A DNA stretch of 14,284 nucleotides from Baffinella frigidus. Its lineage: Eukaryota > Cryptophyceae > Cryptomonadales > Baffinellaceae. This document shows positions 6,371 through 12,689 of this stretch, piece after piece; the first letter of the stretch is position 1, and each line of letters starts with the position of its first letter. A model generated the notes under the pieces. That model saw nothing but the letters and a program-made list of their open reading frames with translations. It searched no databases and was not told the origin of the DNA. The stretch spans positions 410,723 to 425,006 of the forward strand of contig MU646417.1 in assembly GCA_026770585.1 (NCBI GenBank). The letters are read 5' to 3'. Position numbers and translations under genes: made by a program.

Positions 6371-6579
6371 CCGAGACAGTCCCTCCACGCTAGACGGATG
6401 TCAGCGGTATAGCATCCCATCAAAGGTAGAGAGAGAGAGTCCCCGAAACCGCCCCCGAGCGAACTCGGCACATCTTAAAAGTCGGAGGCCAAGAATCTGG
6501 CTTCGGTTTCAGGTGAAAATCTTCAAAACTGCCGAGTTGTTCCCTGCCCGCTCGGCCGCGGAACCAGCGTGCAGTATTT

Positions 6580-6715
6580 ATCCGGGGAAACCTATTTTTC
6601 TTTAGTTTGATGGCAAGGAAAATTACTACACAATTCGTTCTTGTTAGTAATATGAAAGCATTTATGTAGTAATTTTCCTTGCCATCAAACTAAAGAAAAA
6701 TAGGTTTCCCCGGAT
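6580..6715. mobile_element. 136-bp core-type foldback, member 1, perfect 51-bp arms
   Basis: Arms 6580-6630 and 6665-6715 pair without a mismatch, starting ATCCGGGGAAACC and including TGGCAAGGAAAATTACTACA. CAGTATTT and CAGTATTG lie directly outside, a likely 8-bp target duplication with one change. The central 72 bases (GGCAA...ATTACTACA...TTACTA...TGTAGTAAT...TTGCC) align without gaps to the elements at 7198 and 8579, and with about a one-base offset to 11661. Read in reverse, its centre best matches the 8579 copy. No coding capacity. Confidence 0.9.
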
Positions 6716-6896
6716 CAGTATTGGCTACGGGAGGTCCTCGGAGAGAGATGTGTGTTACTACCAACATTAGGAGAGAGACCTGTATTACTCTAGGATAGAG
6801 ATCTGCATTACTACCGACACGGCCGCTATATATGCGCCCCCTCCCCCCGAGGCTGTGTCTGAGCCGTCGTCCTCTGCACTGGGGGGCTCGAAGTGA
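6716..6896. repeat. GGAGAGAGA-TGTGTTACTACC tandem repeats, part of a duplicated block
   Basis: Three diverged units of about 30 bases (GGAGAGAGATGTGTGTTACT, GGAGAGAGACCTGTATTACT, GGATAGAGATCTGCATTACT) follow GTATTGGCTACGGGAGG. The same start and one unit recur at 7657-7709, and a TATGCxCCC-CGAG-CTG-TTCTGAGC tail follows in both. In one frame the unit reads ERDVCYYQH. This looks like a duplicated, decaying block; the foldback at 6580 is inserted at its left edge. Confidence 0.6.
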
Positions 6897-7076
6897 TCTG
6901 AACGGAAGCATAGCTTTTCTGCGGAACCAGTTCCAGTGTCCGCCTATGTTGGGAGCTCCAAGAACCTGAGGCGCCGAGAGAGGCCATGTGCGCTCGACAC
7001 GTTGAGGGAGAGAGAGGCTACCAACAGGGCAGACATGTATGCCTCGACCGAGGATGCGTCAGGGTCTAGGGTCTAG
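6897..7076 (+). pseudogene. Exon-like open segment with PVPVSAYVGSSKNL
   Basis: A 59-codon open frame without an early ATG, ending at TAG as the telomere-like array begins. It reads AEPVPVSAYVGSSKNLRRR, followed by ALDTLREREATNRADMYAST. A possible acceptor is CTTTTCTGCGGAACCAG. The first 45 bases from 6927 recur at 13341, with silent or conservative changes only, and more distantly at 11149. No family is recognised. It is probably a fragment of a duplicated gene; a non-coding repeat cannot be ruled out. Confidence 0.35.
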
Positions 7077-7166
7077 GGTTTAGGGTTTAGGGTTTAGGGT
7101 TTAGGGTTTAGGGTGTAGGGTTTAAGGTTTAAGGTTGAGGATTTGGGGTTTGGGGTTTAGCGTTTC
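7062..7166 (+). repeat. TTTAGGG telomere-type repeats
   Basis: Five perfect TTTAGGG heptamers in a row, flanked by variants TCTAGGG, TGTAGGG, TTTAAGG and TTTGGGG. This is the cleanest stretch of the plant/algal telomere heptamer in the window, and the main clue to the kind of organism. It is internal, so it is an interstitial array. Confidence 0.9.
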
Positions 7167-7197
7167 GAAAATGCCGTTGAGCTGGGGGGCAAAGTAA

Positions 7198-7333
7198 ATC
7201 CGGGGAACGGCGTTTTTCTTCTAGAATCTGGCAACACAAATTACCACAAAAAATCTTTACTATTACTAGTTTGACCCAACTGCGTAGTAATTTTCGTTGC
7301 CAGATTCTCAAAGAAAAATGAGTTTCCCCGGAT
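7198..7333. mobile_element. 136-bp core-type foldback, member 2
   Basis: Same length as the 6580 element, with the same ends ATCCGGGGAA...TTCCCCGGAT and the same 72-base core. Within the arms, AGAATC replaces GTTTGA of the 6580 copy, and the opposite arm has changed to match. The left arm carries several extra mismatches (ACGGCG). No clear target duplication. Confidence 0.85.
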
Positions 7334-7360
7334 GATAGCAGCCTGGCTCTGACTGAGTTC

Positions 7361-7445
7361 TATTCTGGCTCGTCCTGAAAAGTATTTACGCGCAGAAATC
7401 CAGTGCAAAAGGGCAAATAGAAAGCCTTTAAGACGAGCCAGAATA
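7361..7445. repeat. 14-bp inverted repeat around 57 bases
   Basis: TATTCTGGCTCGTC (7361-7374) pairs perfectly with GACGAGCCAGAATA (7432-7445). The spacer is unpaired. The outer CCTGG / CCAGG suggests decayed longer arms. Confidence 0.7.
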
Positions 7446-7502
7446 AAACCCAGGCAGCGCTAGGCAGCTGATAACGATGCGTTCGCTGGTATTCATAGGC
7501 TA

Positions 7503-7648
7503 ACGGCCTGAAAATGGGGCAGTTAGGCATACGGCATTGCCTAGGACCTCCTACCGTAGGCCGAGGGACCCTAGGACCAAAAAGTCTCGGCCTACGGTAG
7601 GAGGTCCTAGGCAATGCCGTAGGCCTAACTACCCCATTTTCAGGCCGT
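7503..7648. mobile_element. Foldback with 63-bp arms and CCTACGGTAGG core
   Basis: Arms 7503-7565 and 7586-7648 differ at only two positions. They begin ACGGCCTGAAAATGGGG and contain CGGCATTGCCTAGGACCTCC and TACCGTAGGCCGAG. The inner half of the arm is the same block found in the 4500 and 5623 foldbacks, but the outer 30 bases are unrelated to them. Confidence 0.9.
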
Positions 7649-7656
7649 CACCCTAT

Positions 7657-7797
7657 TAGTATTGGCTACGGGAGGCTCTTGGAGAGAGATGTGTGTTACT
7701 ACCAACACTGCCATGTATGCACCCTCACCGAGACTGTTTCTGAGCTAGGGAGCATAGTAGCTGATAACGACGCGTTCGCTGGCAAGCGGAGAGTCCC
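7657..7797 (+). pseudogene. Duplicated block with coding-like fragment ADNDAFAG
   Basis: It starts GTATTGGCTACGGGAGG, as at 6718. In the best frame it reads TETVSELGSIVADNDAFAGK before entering the CT array. The last part recurs near 7468, where ADNDAFAG is coded with two silent changes (GAC/GAT, GGC/GGT), but 8 bases (ATAGTAGC) are missing upstream, shifting the frame. It looks like pieces of a duplicated gene that has decayed. No family is recognised. Confidence 0.3.
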
Positions 7798-7868
7798 CCT
7801 CTCTCTCTCTCGCTCTCTCTCTCTCTGTCTCCAGCTCTCTCTCTCTCTCCAGCTCTCTCTCTCTCTCC

Positions 7869-7902
<34 letters not shown>
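7798..7902. repeat. CT microsatellite with CCAG interruptions
   Basis: About 105 bases of CT dinucleotides, interrupted three times by CCAG at about 18-19-base spacing, so part of it has a higher-order period. Frames over it are artefacts. Confidence 0.95.
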
Positions 7903-7904
<2 letters not shown>

Positions 7905-8013
7905 GTACGACTTTTGACCAACTCTCTCTCTTCGCAACGCACCGTCTGCTTGGATTAGTTATCGCCCTCTGCAAACCCTGCCTGGTTTAGTCAACACAGT
8001 TGACTTAAAAGTT

Positions 8014-8121
8014 TAGTCAACAGTCGTGGGGCTTACGACGGTTTACTCAAGAAGAGAAGAAACTCTTATTCAACTTATGACGTCGGACCGTAAATTTAAG
8101 GCGTCAACAGTCGTGGGGTTT
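8014..8121. repeat. GTCAACAGTCGTGGGG direct repeats around a dispersed 52-bp repeat
   Basis: GTCAACAGTCGTGGGG followed by (C/T)TT occurs at 8014 and 8102, 88 bases apart. Between them lies copy 2 (8054-8105) of the 52-bp repeat at 3641. Just before, TTTAGTCAAC occurs twice and GTCAACACAGTTGAC is a near-palindrome. Confidence 0.75.
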
Positions 8122-8496
8122 GTGGCTGGCCTTTGTAAAGTGGCGCTCTTGATCGGTGAGGCAGAGGTCCGTTCCTTGACCATCGCCACTTTGCTCAGCG
8201 CGAGGTTGATGATCTGTTCGCAGCGAAAGACAAGTTTATCATATACCGATCAAGTCACGAACTTTGCAGTGGTACAGAGCGGAATCCAGCCTAGTTTGCA
8301 GGGCGCTGGATGTGACGAGGCTCGGATGGTAAAAACATTCGAGGAATCTCCATTTCGAGCCCTCTCTGGACGCACCGCGCAGGGTCCTTCCTGGGGGTAT
8401 TTCGTGTCTGGAAATGGAGCCGTTGTCTGGAATTGGAGCCATTTTCATACAACAAAATTGACTTTTGAAATATTATCCCCTGAACTTGACTTTTGA
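8026..8496 (+). CDS. Longest plus-strand open frame, probably not a gene
   Basis: A 156-codon frame starting at ATG. Its first third lies over the dispersed 52-bp and GTCAAC repeats. The middle is an inverted-repeat region: AAAGTGGCG (8137-8145) pairs with 8184-8192, and CTTGATCGGT (8148) pairs with ACCGATCAAG near 8244. The end covers two TTGACTTTTGAAATA copies. No domain, signal peptide or membrane segment is recognisable and codon use is unlike the GC3-rich exon candidates. A chance open frame over repeats is the better reading. Confidence 0.12.
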   Translation: MGLTTVYSRREETLIQLMTSDRKFKASTVVGFVAGLCKVALLIGEAEVRSLTIATLLSARLMICSQRKTSLSYTDQVTNFAVVQSGIQPSLQGAGCDEARMVKTFEESPFRALSGRTAQGPSWGYFVSGNGAVVWNWSHFHTTKLTFEILSPELDF

Positions 8497-8578
8497 AATA
8501 CCCCTCCCAACAATCCTGGGTGGTTACGTTGATGTTTCGACCTCATAAGTTCAAGACAGACTTGTCTCTCCCTCATCC

Positions 8579-8715
8579 ATCTCCACAAAAGTATTTGTTA
8601 ATTGCTTTTGGCGCAACGAAATTTACTACACAAATGCTTTACTATTACCTTTATGAGCAAATCGTGTAGTAATTTTCGTTGCCCAAAAGCTGTTAATTAA
8701 TACTTCTATGGAGAT
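8579..8715. mobile_element. 137-bp core-type foldback, member 3, unrelated outer arms
   Basis: The 72-base core (GCAACGAAA, TTACTACACAAATGCTTTAC, GTGTAGTAATTTTCGTTGCC) aligns gaplessly with the 6580 and 7198 elements. The outer 32 bases do not: they begin ATCTCCA-A-AAGTATT and contain GTTAATT and GCTTTTGG, with a matching right arm. Total length is nevertheless the same. No target duplication is clear. Confidence 0.85.
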
Positions 8716-8943
8716 TATCATGGCACCACGCTCTCAAGCCACCCAGCGGACTATGGAGGGATTTCTTGAACAACCCATGTGGATAATCCATTGTATCCAC
8801 GGTGGGCAATCCCTAGGGACACAAGATCGCCCTAGGGCTATCAAACGGAAAGTCGGGTCGATCGAGATTTTCCCTTGGTAGAACGTTCTGTGGTGTGATG
8901 AAACCTGGCGGGGCCGGGCTACGGGCCCGGCCGGAAAGGACGG
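8716..8943. other. No gene seen; small GC-rich palindromes
   Basis: The stretch contains CCCTAGGGA and CCCTAGGGC palindromes (about 8811 and 8830) and a GC-rich hairpin, GGCCGGGC-TACG-GCCCGGCC-like, at 8912-8932. No reading frame or RNA signal stands out. Confidence 0.5.
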
Positions 8944-9030
8944 GTTTAGGGTTGAAGTTCTAGGGTGCAGGGTTTAAGGTTTAGGGTTCAAGGTTTAGGG
9001 TGTAAGGTGACCTGGCGGGGCCCGTAGCCC
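8904..9030 (+). repeat. Telomere-like array bracketed by direct and inverted short repeats
   Basis: Degenerate GGGTTTAGGG, GGTGCAGGG and GGTTTAAGG units occupy 8944-9010. CCTGGCGGGGCC lies on both sides (8904-8915 and 9011-9022) as a direct repeat. GGGCTACGGGCCC (8916-8928) and GGGCCCGTAGCCC (9018-9030) form an inverted pair overlapping it. The right boundary coincides with the end of the exon candidate at 9012-9120. Confidence 0.75.
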
Positions 9031-9120
9031 TTGGCGGAGTTGACGAGCATCGCCGTGTCCTCCATCTCCACATGCAGCTGCAGCTTCGTCCGCTGCGTCG
9101 CCACCCTTCCATACGACATC
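9012..9120 (-). CDS. Exon candidate, acidic/basic mixed peptide, unknown protein
   Basis: On the minus strand this reads MSYGRVATQRTKLQLHVEM, then EDTAMLVNSAKGYGPRQ. It lies between a possible acceptor (GGGGTCAG|G) and a possible donor (CAG|GTCACC). The codons end almost entirely in G or C after the first few, unlike the overlapping frames, which give Arg/Ser/Pro-rich junk. The frame stays open upstream for about 110 codons, but that part is low-complexity and GC-driven. I do not recognise the family. The telomere-like array would form the start of the following intron. Confidence 0.35.
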
Positions 9121-9129
9121 CTGACCCCT

Positions 9130-9560
9130 CTCCCGCGGGGAGATCCCCACGTAGAACGCCGCCGGAGTGCTCTGCCGCCCTCTCCTCCGCTAGGTCTGCC
9201 GAGCGCAGCGCTGGACCCTCGGGATCCTCGCCTCGCACGAGTCTGACAGCAAGAAGTCGCTGTAGCAGAGGCCTGGCGGGAACGGAGCTCGGGCGAGGAC
9301 TCGCCGCCAGCTTCAATGCCTTGCCTGAACCGTGGAGCGCGGGGCGCCCCTGGACCCCTGACGCTGGAGTCGGGCCGAGAGAGGTATGCCAGCGGTAGCC
9401 AGCTGCGGCGAGACCAACGTGGGCAGCCTTGGGCAGAGGATTCAACCACCGCACCGTGGGGTGTGACAGGTACGGCGAGGATACGTTTCGACGCCTTTCA
9501 ACCTCTTAGAGATGCCCAAACTCGCCGCCAGCCGGTCGATTTTCAGAATTTGGTCAAATT
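9130..9560. other. GC-rich region with several overlapping open frames, no clear gene
   Basis: Long frames are open on both strands simply because stop codons are rare in GC-rich DNA. The one short segment that reads like protein is on the plus strand at about 9420-9509 (LGRGFNHRTVGCDRYGEDTF, then a stop), with no supporting repeat or splice evidence. The translations otherwise are Arg/Pro/Ser/Gly-rich and unconvincing. Confidence 0.35.
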
Positions 9561-10082
9561 TTGTCAAATGTCAACAAGTTGACTTTGAAAATAAATATTT
9601 TTCCAATAAATTAATATCAAAAATCAAGGTCGACTAAAAACCGAATCGCCGCAATGCTCATGGTTTCGCCCCCCCCTCCTTCCTTTCCACTGGAATCTTT
9701 CGCTTCCCTGAACTTTCCGCTGAGCGACGCACATCACTGCCCTTGCCTGAATCGTCGTTTTTTTGGCGGTGCTGCGTGCTCTTTCGTTGCGATTTTGGTC
9801 CGTTCAGGGGGGAGGTGGCGGGCAGGAACGATGGAAGGGGAGGGCTCTTGTGAAGGGCTTTCGTGGGGTGGAGGTGGTGGGAGCTGACTGACAGGCGGGT
9901 GTGGTAGTTGCGTGGGACACGCGGTGGTTGTCAGGTTCCGGGGTGGGCGCCATGAGCTGCGTGATGTCTTCCTGCGAGACAAGTGATGCAGCAAAGTGTG
10001 GCGAGCCCTGGGCGAATCGCCAGCAGGATGGGCGGGATTTTTTGGTGGGGTGGCTGGCTGAGGATGGAGGGACCGTTGGCAG
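9561..10082. other. Probable intron or intergenic DNA upstream of the plus-strand exon
   Basis: It begins with the near-palindrome GTCAACAAGTTGAC, also at 5881, inside a shared AAATGTCAACAAGTTGACTTT context. Then come an AT-rich stretch (9585-9625), a pyrimidine-rich stretch (9665-9720) and a long G-rich one. No conserved frame is visible. It ends in TTGGCAG, a possible splice acceptor. Confidence 0.35.
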
Positions 10083-10196
10083 CGTATCTTCCCCGGCGAG
10101 ATGTTGGACGTGGTCCCCCCCATGGTTATGCCGCTGGCCAACAAGGGCGAGACCTACTCCCCGAGCGGCCGCAACGCCTTCGGCGCCAACGACGAG
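10083..10196 (+). CDS. Exon candidate 1 of a GC3-rich gene, unknown protein
   Basis: Exactly 38 codons between TTGGCAG| and GAG|GTGCGA. It begins RIFPGEMLDVVPPMVMPLAN and ends KGETYSPSGRNAFGANDE. About 90% of codons end in G or C. The composition looks like a real protein, whereas the other two frames give Arg/Pro-rich junk. It ends in phase 0, which fits exon candidate 2 at 11465. The acceptor lacks a strong pyrimidine tract. The gene would extend beyond this pair in both directions. I do not recognise the family. Confidence 0.45.
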
Positions 10197-10544
10197 GTGC
10201 GACCTGCCTCTCGCACGTCAGCTGCATCCTAAATAGCGGGTGATTCAGAGAGGGCAGCGCAGTCGGGATGCGATGCGGCTAGCATGGAGGAGGGGAGAGT
10301 GACGAGCAGAGCAGCATGGGCGCAGCGAAGAGGGAGACTTTGCGGGCTGTCGGGAGCACCAGCAGGATAGGCTCTGCCTGCGTCGGGTTGTCTGATGCTT
10401 TTTTACTCCAAAAGCTGACGGATTTGTATCACACACCCAGGGGATAAACTTCCGGTCTCTTCATTTTGAGGAAAATAGATTAATAAGGCAGAGCTAGCGA
10501 GTTTCCGGAACGTGAAGTGTTGCGGTCGACTGGTGAGGACGGAT

Positions 10545-10596
10545 TTGCACCTGGGGTGACCGATCTACGGTTATTGCACCTGGGGTGACCGATCTA
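10545..10596. repeat. 29-bp-period tandem repeat, two copies
   Basis: TTGCACCTGGGGTGACCGAT followed by CTA occurs at 10545 and 10574 with no differences, separated by CGGTTA. Confidence 0.9.
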
Positions 10597-10636
10597 TTCC
10601 CCGTACCCATCGGGGGGTTGCGCCAATCGATCAAAA

Positions 10637-10648
10637 CCCGCTAGCGGG
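10637..10648. repeat. 12-bp palindrome CCCGCTAGCGGG
   Basis: A perfect palindrome followed by a second GTAGCGGGGGTT. The surrounding GCGCCAATCGATCAAAAC and GGCCCAACGATTCAAACAC are diverged direct copies of each other. Confidence 0.8.
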
Positions 10649-10761
10649 GTAGCGGGGGTTGGCCCAACGATTCAAACACTTCGGGGGGCCTGTCTACGCT
10701 AGACCTGAGGGTGGTCAATCGCAAAAGTCAACTCCTCACTGCCGCTAGGTCAACTTTTGGA

Positions 10762-10832
10762 AGAATAGCCCGTTTTCGGGCTATTCTGCAAGGGTGTCAA
10801 CTCATGATTGCTCCCGGTCACGTCTAAAGTAG
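10762..10832. repeat. 11-bp hairpin next to dispersed repeat copy 3
   Basis: AGAATAGCCCG-TTTT-CGGGCTATTCT (10762-10787) is a perfect stem with a T4 loop. It is followed within two bases by CAAGGGTGTCAACTCATGAT and the rest of the third copy (10789-10832) of the 1/171 repeat. The hairpin is absent from the other two copies. Confidence 0.85.
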
Positions 10833-10874
10833 GGGTCGGGCTCTGCGCTACACCGGTCGTTAGGGATCTCCCTG

Positions 10875-10912
10875 ATGGGTGGATAGATCGATGGATGGAT
10901 CGATGGATGGAT
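10875..10912. repeat. GATG/GATC tetranucleotide microsatellite
   Basis: GATGGGTGGATAGATCGATGG followed by GATCGATGGATGG, an imperfect tetranucleotide array. Confidence 0.85.
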
Positions 10913-11148
10913 TTTATCTCGGAAGATAACTGAATCAGTTCCTTTTTAATAGGAGGGTGCATAGGAGAAATTAGTTCAGACATAGCAAATTCAATCAGGC
11001 CTCCTAATTAAATGAAAACGCTGACTTGGGACCGATTCATGAATGTTTCGAGATGAGATTGATAGACGGACAAATGAAGCATGCCCCCCATATAAACGCG
11101 ATCCGAAAGCAAAAATGCTTTCTCTGCAGATCCCTTCTACGGAACGGC

Positions 11149-11202
11149 GTGTCGTTGGGCTATGTTGGGCGAAATTAAAACCTGAAGGACCTAAAGGACC
11201 TA
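11149..11202 (+). pseudogene. Third, broken copy of the YVG-NLKDLK repeat
   Basis: In frame it reads VSLGYVGRN, stop, NLKDLKDL. It aligns with VSAYVGSSKNLKDLK at 13341 and with the 6927 copy after one extra codon. The stop shows that this copy is not translated through. The neighbouring sequence shows no further similarity. Confidence 0.35.
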
Positions 11203-11283
11203 TTGGTCTCCTGCCCTGCCGTTTCACCCTCCCCGCACCTCCCCTTTCCGCGGTCATCATATGCCATGAACACACCCTTCTTC

Positions 11284-11437
11284 TCGTAACCCTAAACCAT
11301 GAAACCTAGACACTAGACCCAGACCCTCAACACTCAAAACTCAAACTAAACCATGAACCCTAAACCCTGAACACTACACCCTATACCGTAAACAGTGAAC
11401 CGTAAACCGTAAACCGTAAACCGTAAACCCAAACCCA
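11284..11437 (-). repeat. Telomere-like array in reverse orientation
   Basis: Units such as AACCCTAAACC, ACTAGACCC, AACACT and four ACCGTAA-type heptamers in a row. This is the C-rich strand of the TTTAGGG-like repeats, opposite in orientation to the arrays at 328, 7062 and 8944. It abuts the pyrimidine tract of the exon at 11465. Confidence 0.8.
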
Positions 11438-11464
11438 ACCCCCTTACCCCTCACCCCGGCGCAG

Positions 11465-11516
11465 TGGACCGTCGGGCACGACGACAACGTCGGCCAGTCC
11501 CGCATGTGGAGCATGA
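11465..11516 (+). CDS. Exon candidate 2 of the GC3-rich gene
   Basis: Between CCCCGGCGCAG| and A|GTGAGC the sequence reads WTVGHDDNVGQSRMWSM. Every codon ends in G or C. The donor GTGAGC is a good match to the consensus, and a strong pyrimidine tract precedes the acceptor. It starts in phase 0, continuing exon candidate 1. Downstream DNA is CCCTCCC-rich and reads as intron. Family not recognised. A 52-base exon is short enough that coincidence must be considered. Confidence 0.4.
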
Positions 11517-11660
11517 GTGAGCCCCCTCCCTCCCTCTCTTGTGTTGTCCTCAGTGAGCCCCGTCCCTCCCCGCTTCCTACCGGCTTCATACCCGTGCATC
11601 GCGACTTTTGACGAATCACTGGGGCTTCTAATATCTAGTACTCACCCCCTGGCTGGATTT

Positions 11661-11798
11661 CATGTGAAAACACTTATAATTTATAAACTGGATTGTCATC
11701 AAAATTACTACACGTTTGGTTGAATATTACTATTAAAGATCGTTCTGGGTAGTAAATTTCATTGAATCCAGTTTATAAATCACAAGTGTTTCCATATG
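11661..11798. mobile_element. 138-bp core-type foldback, member 4, unrelated outer arms
   Basis: The arms CATGTGAAAACACTTATAAT and TTATAAACTGGATT pair with a right arm ending AAGTGTTTCCATATG. The centre again has AAAATTACTACA, ATATTACTATTA and GTAGTAAATTTCATTG, aligning with the other three members with about a one-base offset. The outer arms are not those of 6580, 7198 or 8579, although the total length is kept within two bases. Confidence 0.8.
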
Positions 11799-11861
11799 AG
11801 TTTAGTGACTCCTTCTTCTTGATGACTCTCGAGCCTGACCTCTCGAAACACTACGTGGAAC

Positions 11862-11930
11862 ATTCTGAAGTTAATCATTTGATTGTTTCTGAGGAAACAC
11901 GCTAAAAGTCAGCAATTTTGGTCACGGCAT
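11862..11930. repeat. Diverged copy of the 2205-2268 segment
   Basis: GTTAATCATTTGATTGTTTC, AGGAAACACGC and AAGTCAGCA followed by GGTCACG match the 2205 copy with several differences. Further left, TTCTTCTTGATGACTCTCGA near 11813 is the reverse complement of 1261-1284 with two mismatches. Confidence 0.65.
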
Positions 11931-12011
11931 GTCCAAATATCCGGGCAAGACGTGCTTCGTAGCCTCCCGAGCGGGAGCATCCTCAAGGACCTAACGGACT
12001 CGTATCACCCC

Positions 12012-12075
12012 CGGACGTGACCAGTACCACATCCGGACGTGACTGATACCACGCTCGGACGTGACCGGCAAACCC
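12012..12075. repeat. CGGACGTGAC tandem repeat, three units
   Basis: CGGACGTGAC(C/T) followed by A/G-TACCAC is repeated at about 22-23-base spacing. Its reverse complement contains GGTCACGTCC, the same word that heads the palindromes at 1644 and 4318. Confidence 0.8.
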
Positions 12076-12156
12076 TCAACCCTCTCGAGTGGACCGCGAC
12101 TCTTGTCGAATCACACGTGTTTCTGGTACCAATCCTGGGATAGGCCTACCGTAGGA

Positions 12157-12333
12157 CCCTACAGGGATATCTGGGTTACAAGAACTCAAAACTTCAGAAC
12201 CCGTACCGGACTTTGGGCCTGCGGATTCTGATTTTTTTTGTACCAGATGGTTGGCTAAAACTCGCGTTTAGTAACCCGCAGGTACTAATTTTAGAAACCA
12301 GACACCGACCGTAGCCCAGATATCCCTGTAGGG
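12157..12333. mobile_element. Foldback with perfect 19-bp ends
   Basis: CCCTACAGGGATATCTGGG (12157-12175) pairs perfectly with 12315-12333. It lies next to GGCCTACCGTAGGA. The interior contains smaller stems such as GGTT-GCTAAA with TTTAG-AACC. No coding signal. Confidence 0.8.
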
Positions 12334-12500
12334 AGGTGCGTGTCTTGATTCGAGATGCGTGACTGACTTGCGTCGTGGCTAGGACCCCAGGGCGGTACGT
12401 GTCCTTCTTCGCGGTGGGTGACGGACTTGCACGGGTCCTGACACTGACTGACTTTCATCTGAAACGCCAACGCCAGCGAGGTACTTAAAGCCTACGGATT

Positions 12501-12587
12501 GCCTACGGTAGGAGCCCCCCTCCCACGACTTTTAACGACCTTTTTGTTTTAAACGTCGCAGGAGGAGGGGGTGTTCCTACCGTAGGC
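12501..12587. mobile_element. Foldback with GCCTACGGTAGGA ends
   Basis: GCCTACGGTAGGA (12501-12513) pairs with TCCTACCGTAGGC (12575-12587). Pairing continues imperfectly through CCCCCTCC/GGAGGGGG and CGACTTTTAA/TTTAAACGTC. The end word is the one buried inside the 4500, 5623 and 7503 foldbacks. Confidence 0.75.
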
Positions 12588-12689
12588 TAAGGGGTCTGCT
12601 GGCGCTAGCTTGTGGCATTGACTTGCGTGTCGTGGCAGGCGGCGCCAACGCCGAGCGGTGGCAGATGTAAGCTCCTCTTTCAGGATCTG

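Larger units (their letters stand above)
10197..11464 (+). other. Presumed intron between the two exon candidates, repeat-filled
   Basis: It contains the 29-bp tandem pair (10545), two hairpins (10637, 10762), the dispersed repeat (10789), a GATG microsatellite (10875), the third YVG repeat copy (11149) and a CCCTAAA-type array (11284). The 3' end, CCTTACCCCTCACCCCGGCGCAG, is a good pyrimidine-rich acceptor. From 10240 to 10500 nothing specific is seen. Confidence 0.35.

Noticed and set aside
7699-7990. Arg/Glu- and Ser/Leu-rich frames over GA/CT arrays (also at 2463 and 5159)
   Set aside because: Simple dinucleotide repeats give open frames in all phases; no evidence of genes.
8026-8496. 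Long plus-strand open frame as a real gene
   Set aside because: It overlaps dispersed and inverted repeats, has no recognisable domain and has codon use unlike the GC3-rich exon candidates. Listed only at low confidence.
8981-9454. Two overlapping minus-strand open frames of over 150 codons as full genes
   Set aside because: Both are open because the DNA is GC-rich. Only the 109-base part at 9012-9120 reads like protein and has splice-like edges.
9420-9512. Plus-strand peptide LGRGFNHRTVGCDRYGEDTF as a firm exon
   Set aside because: It reads plausibly but has no repeat comparison, no strong splice signals and lies in GC-rich DNA where chance frames are common.
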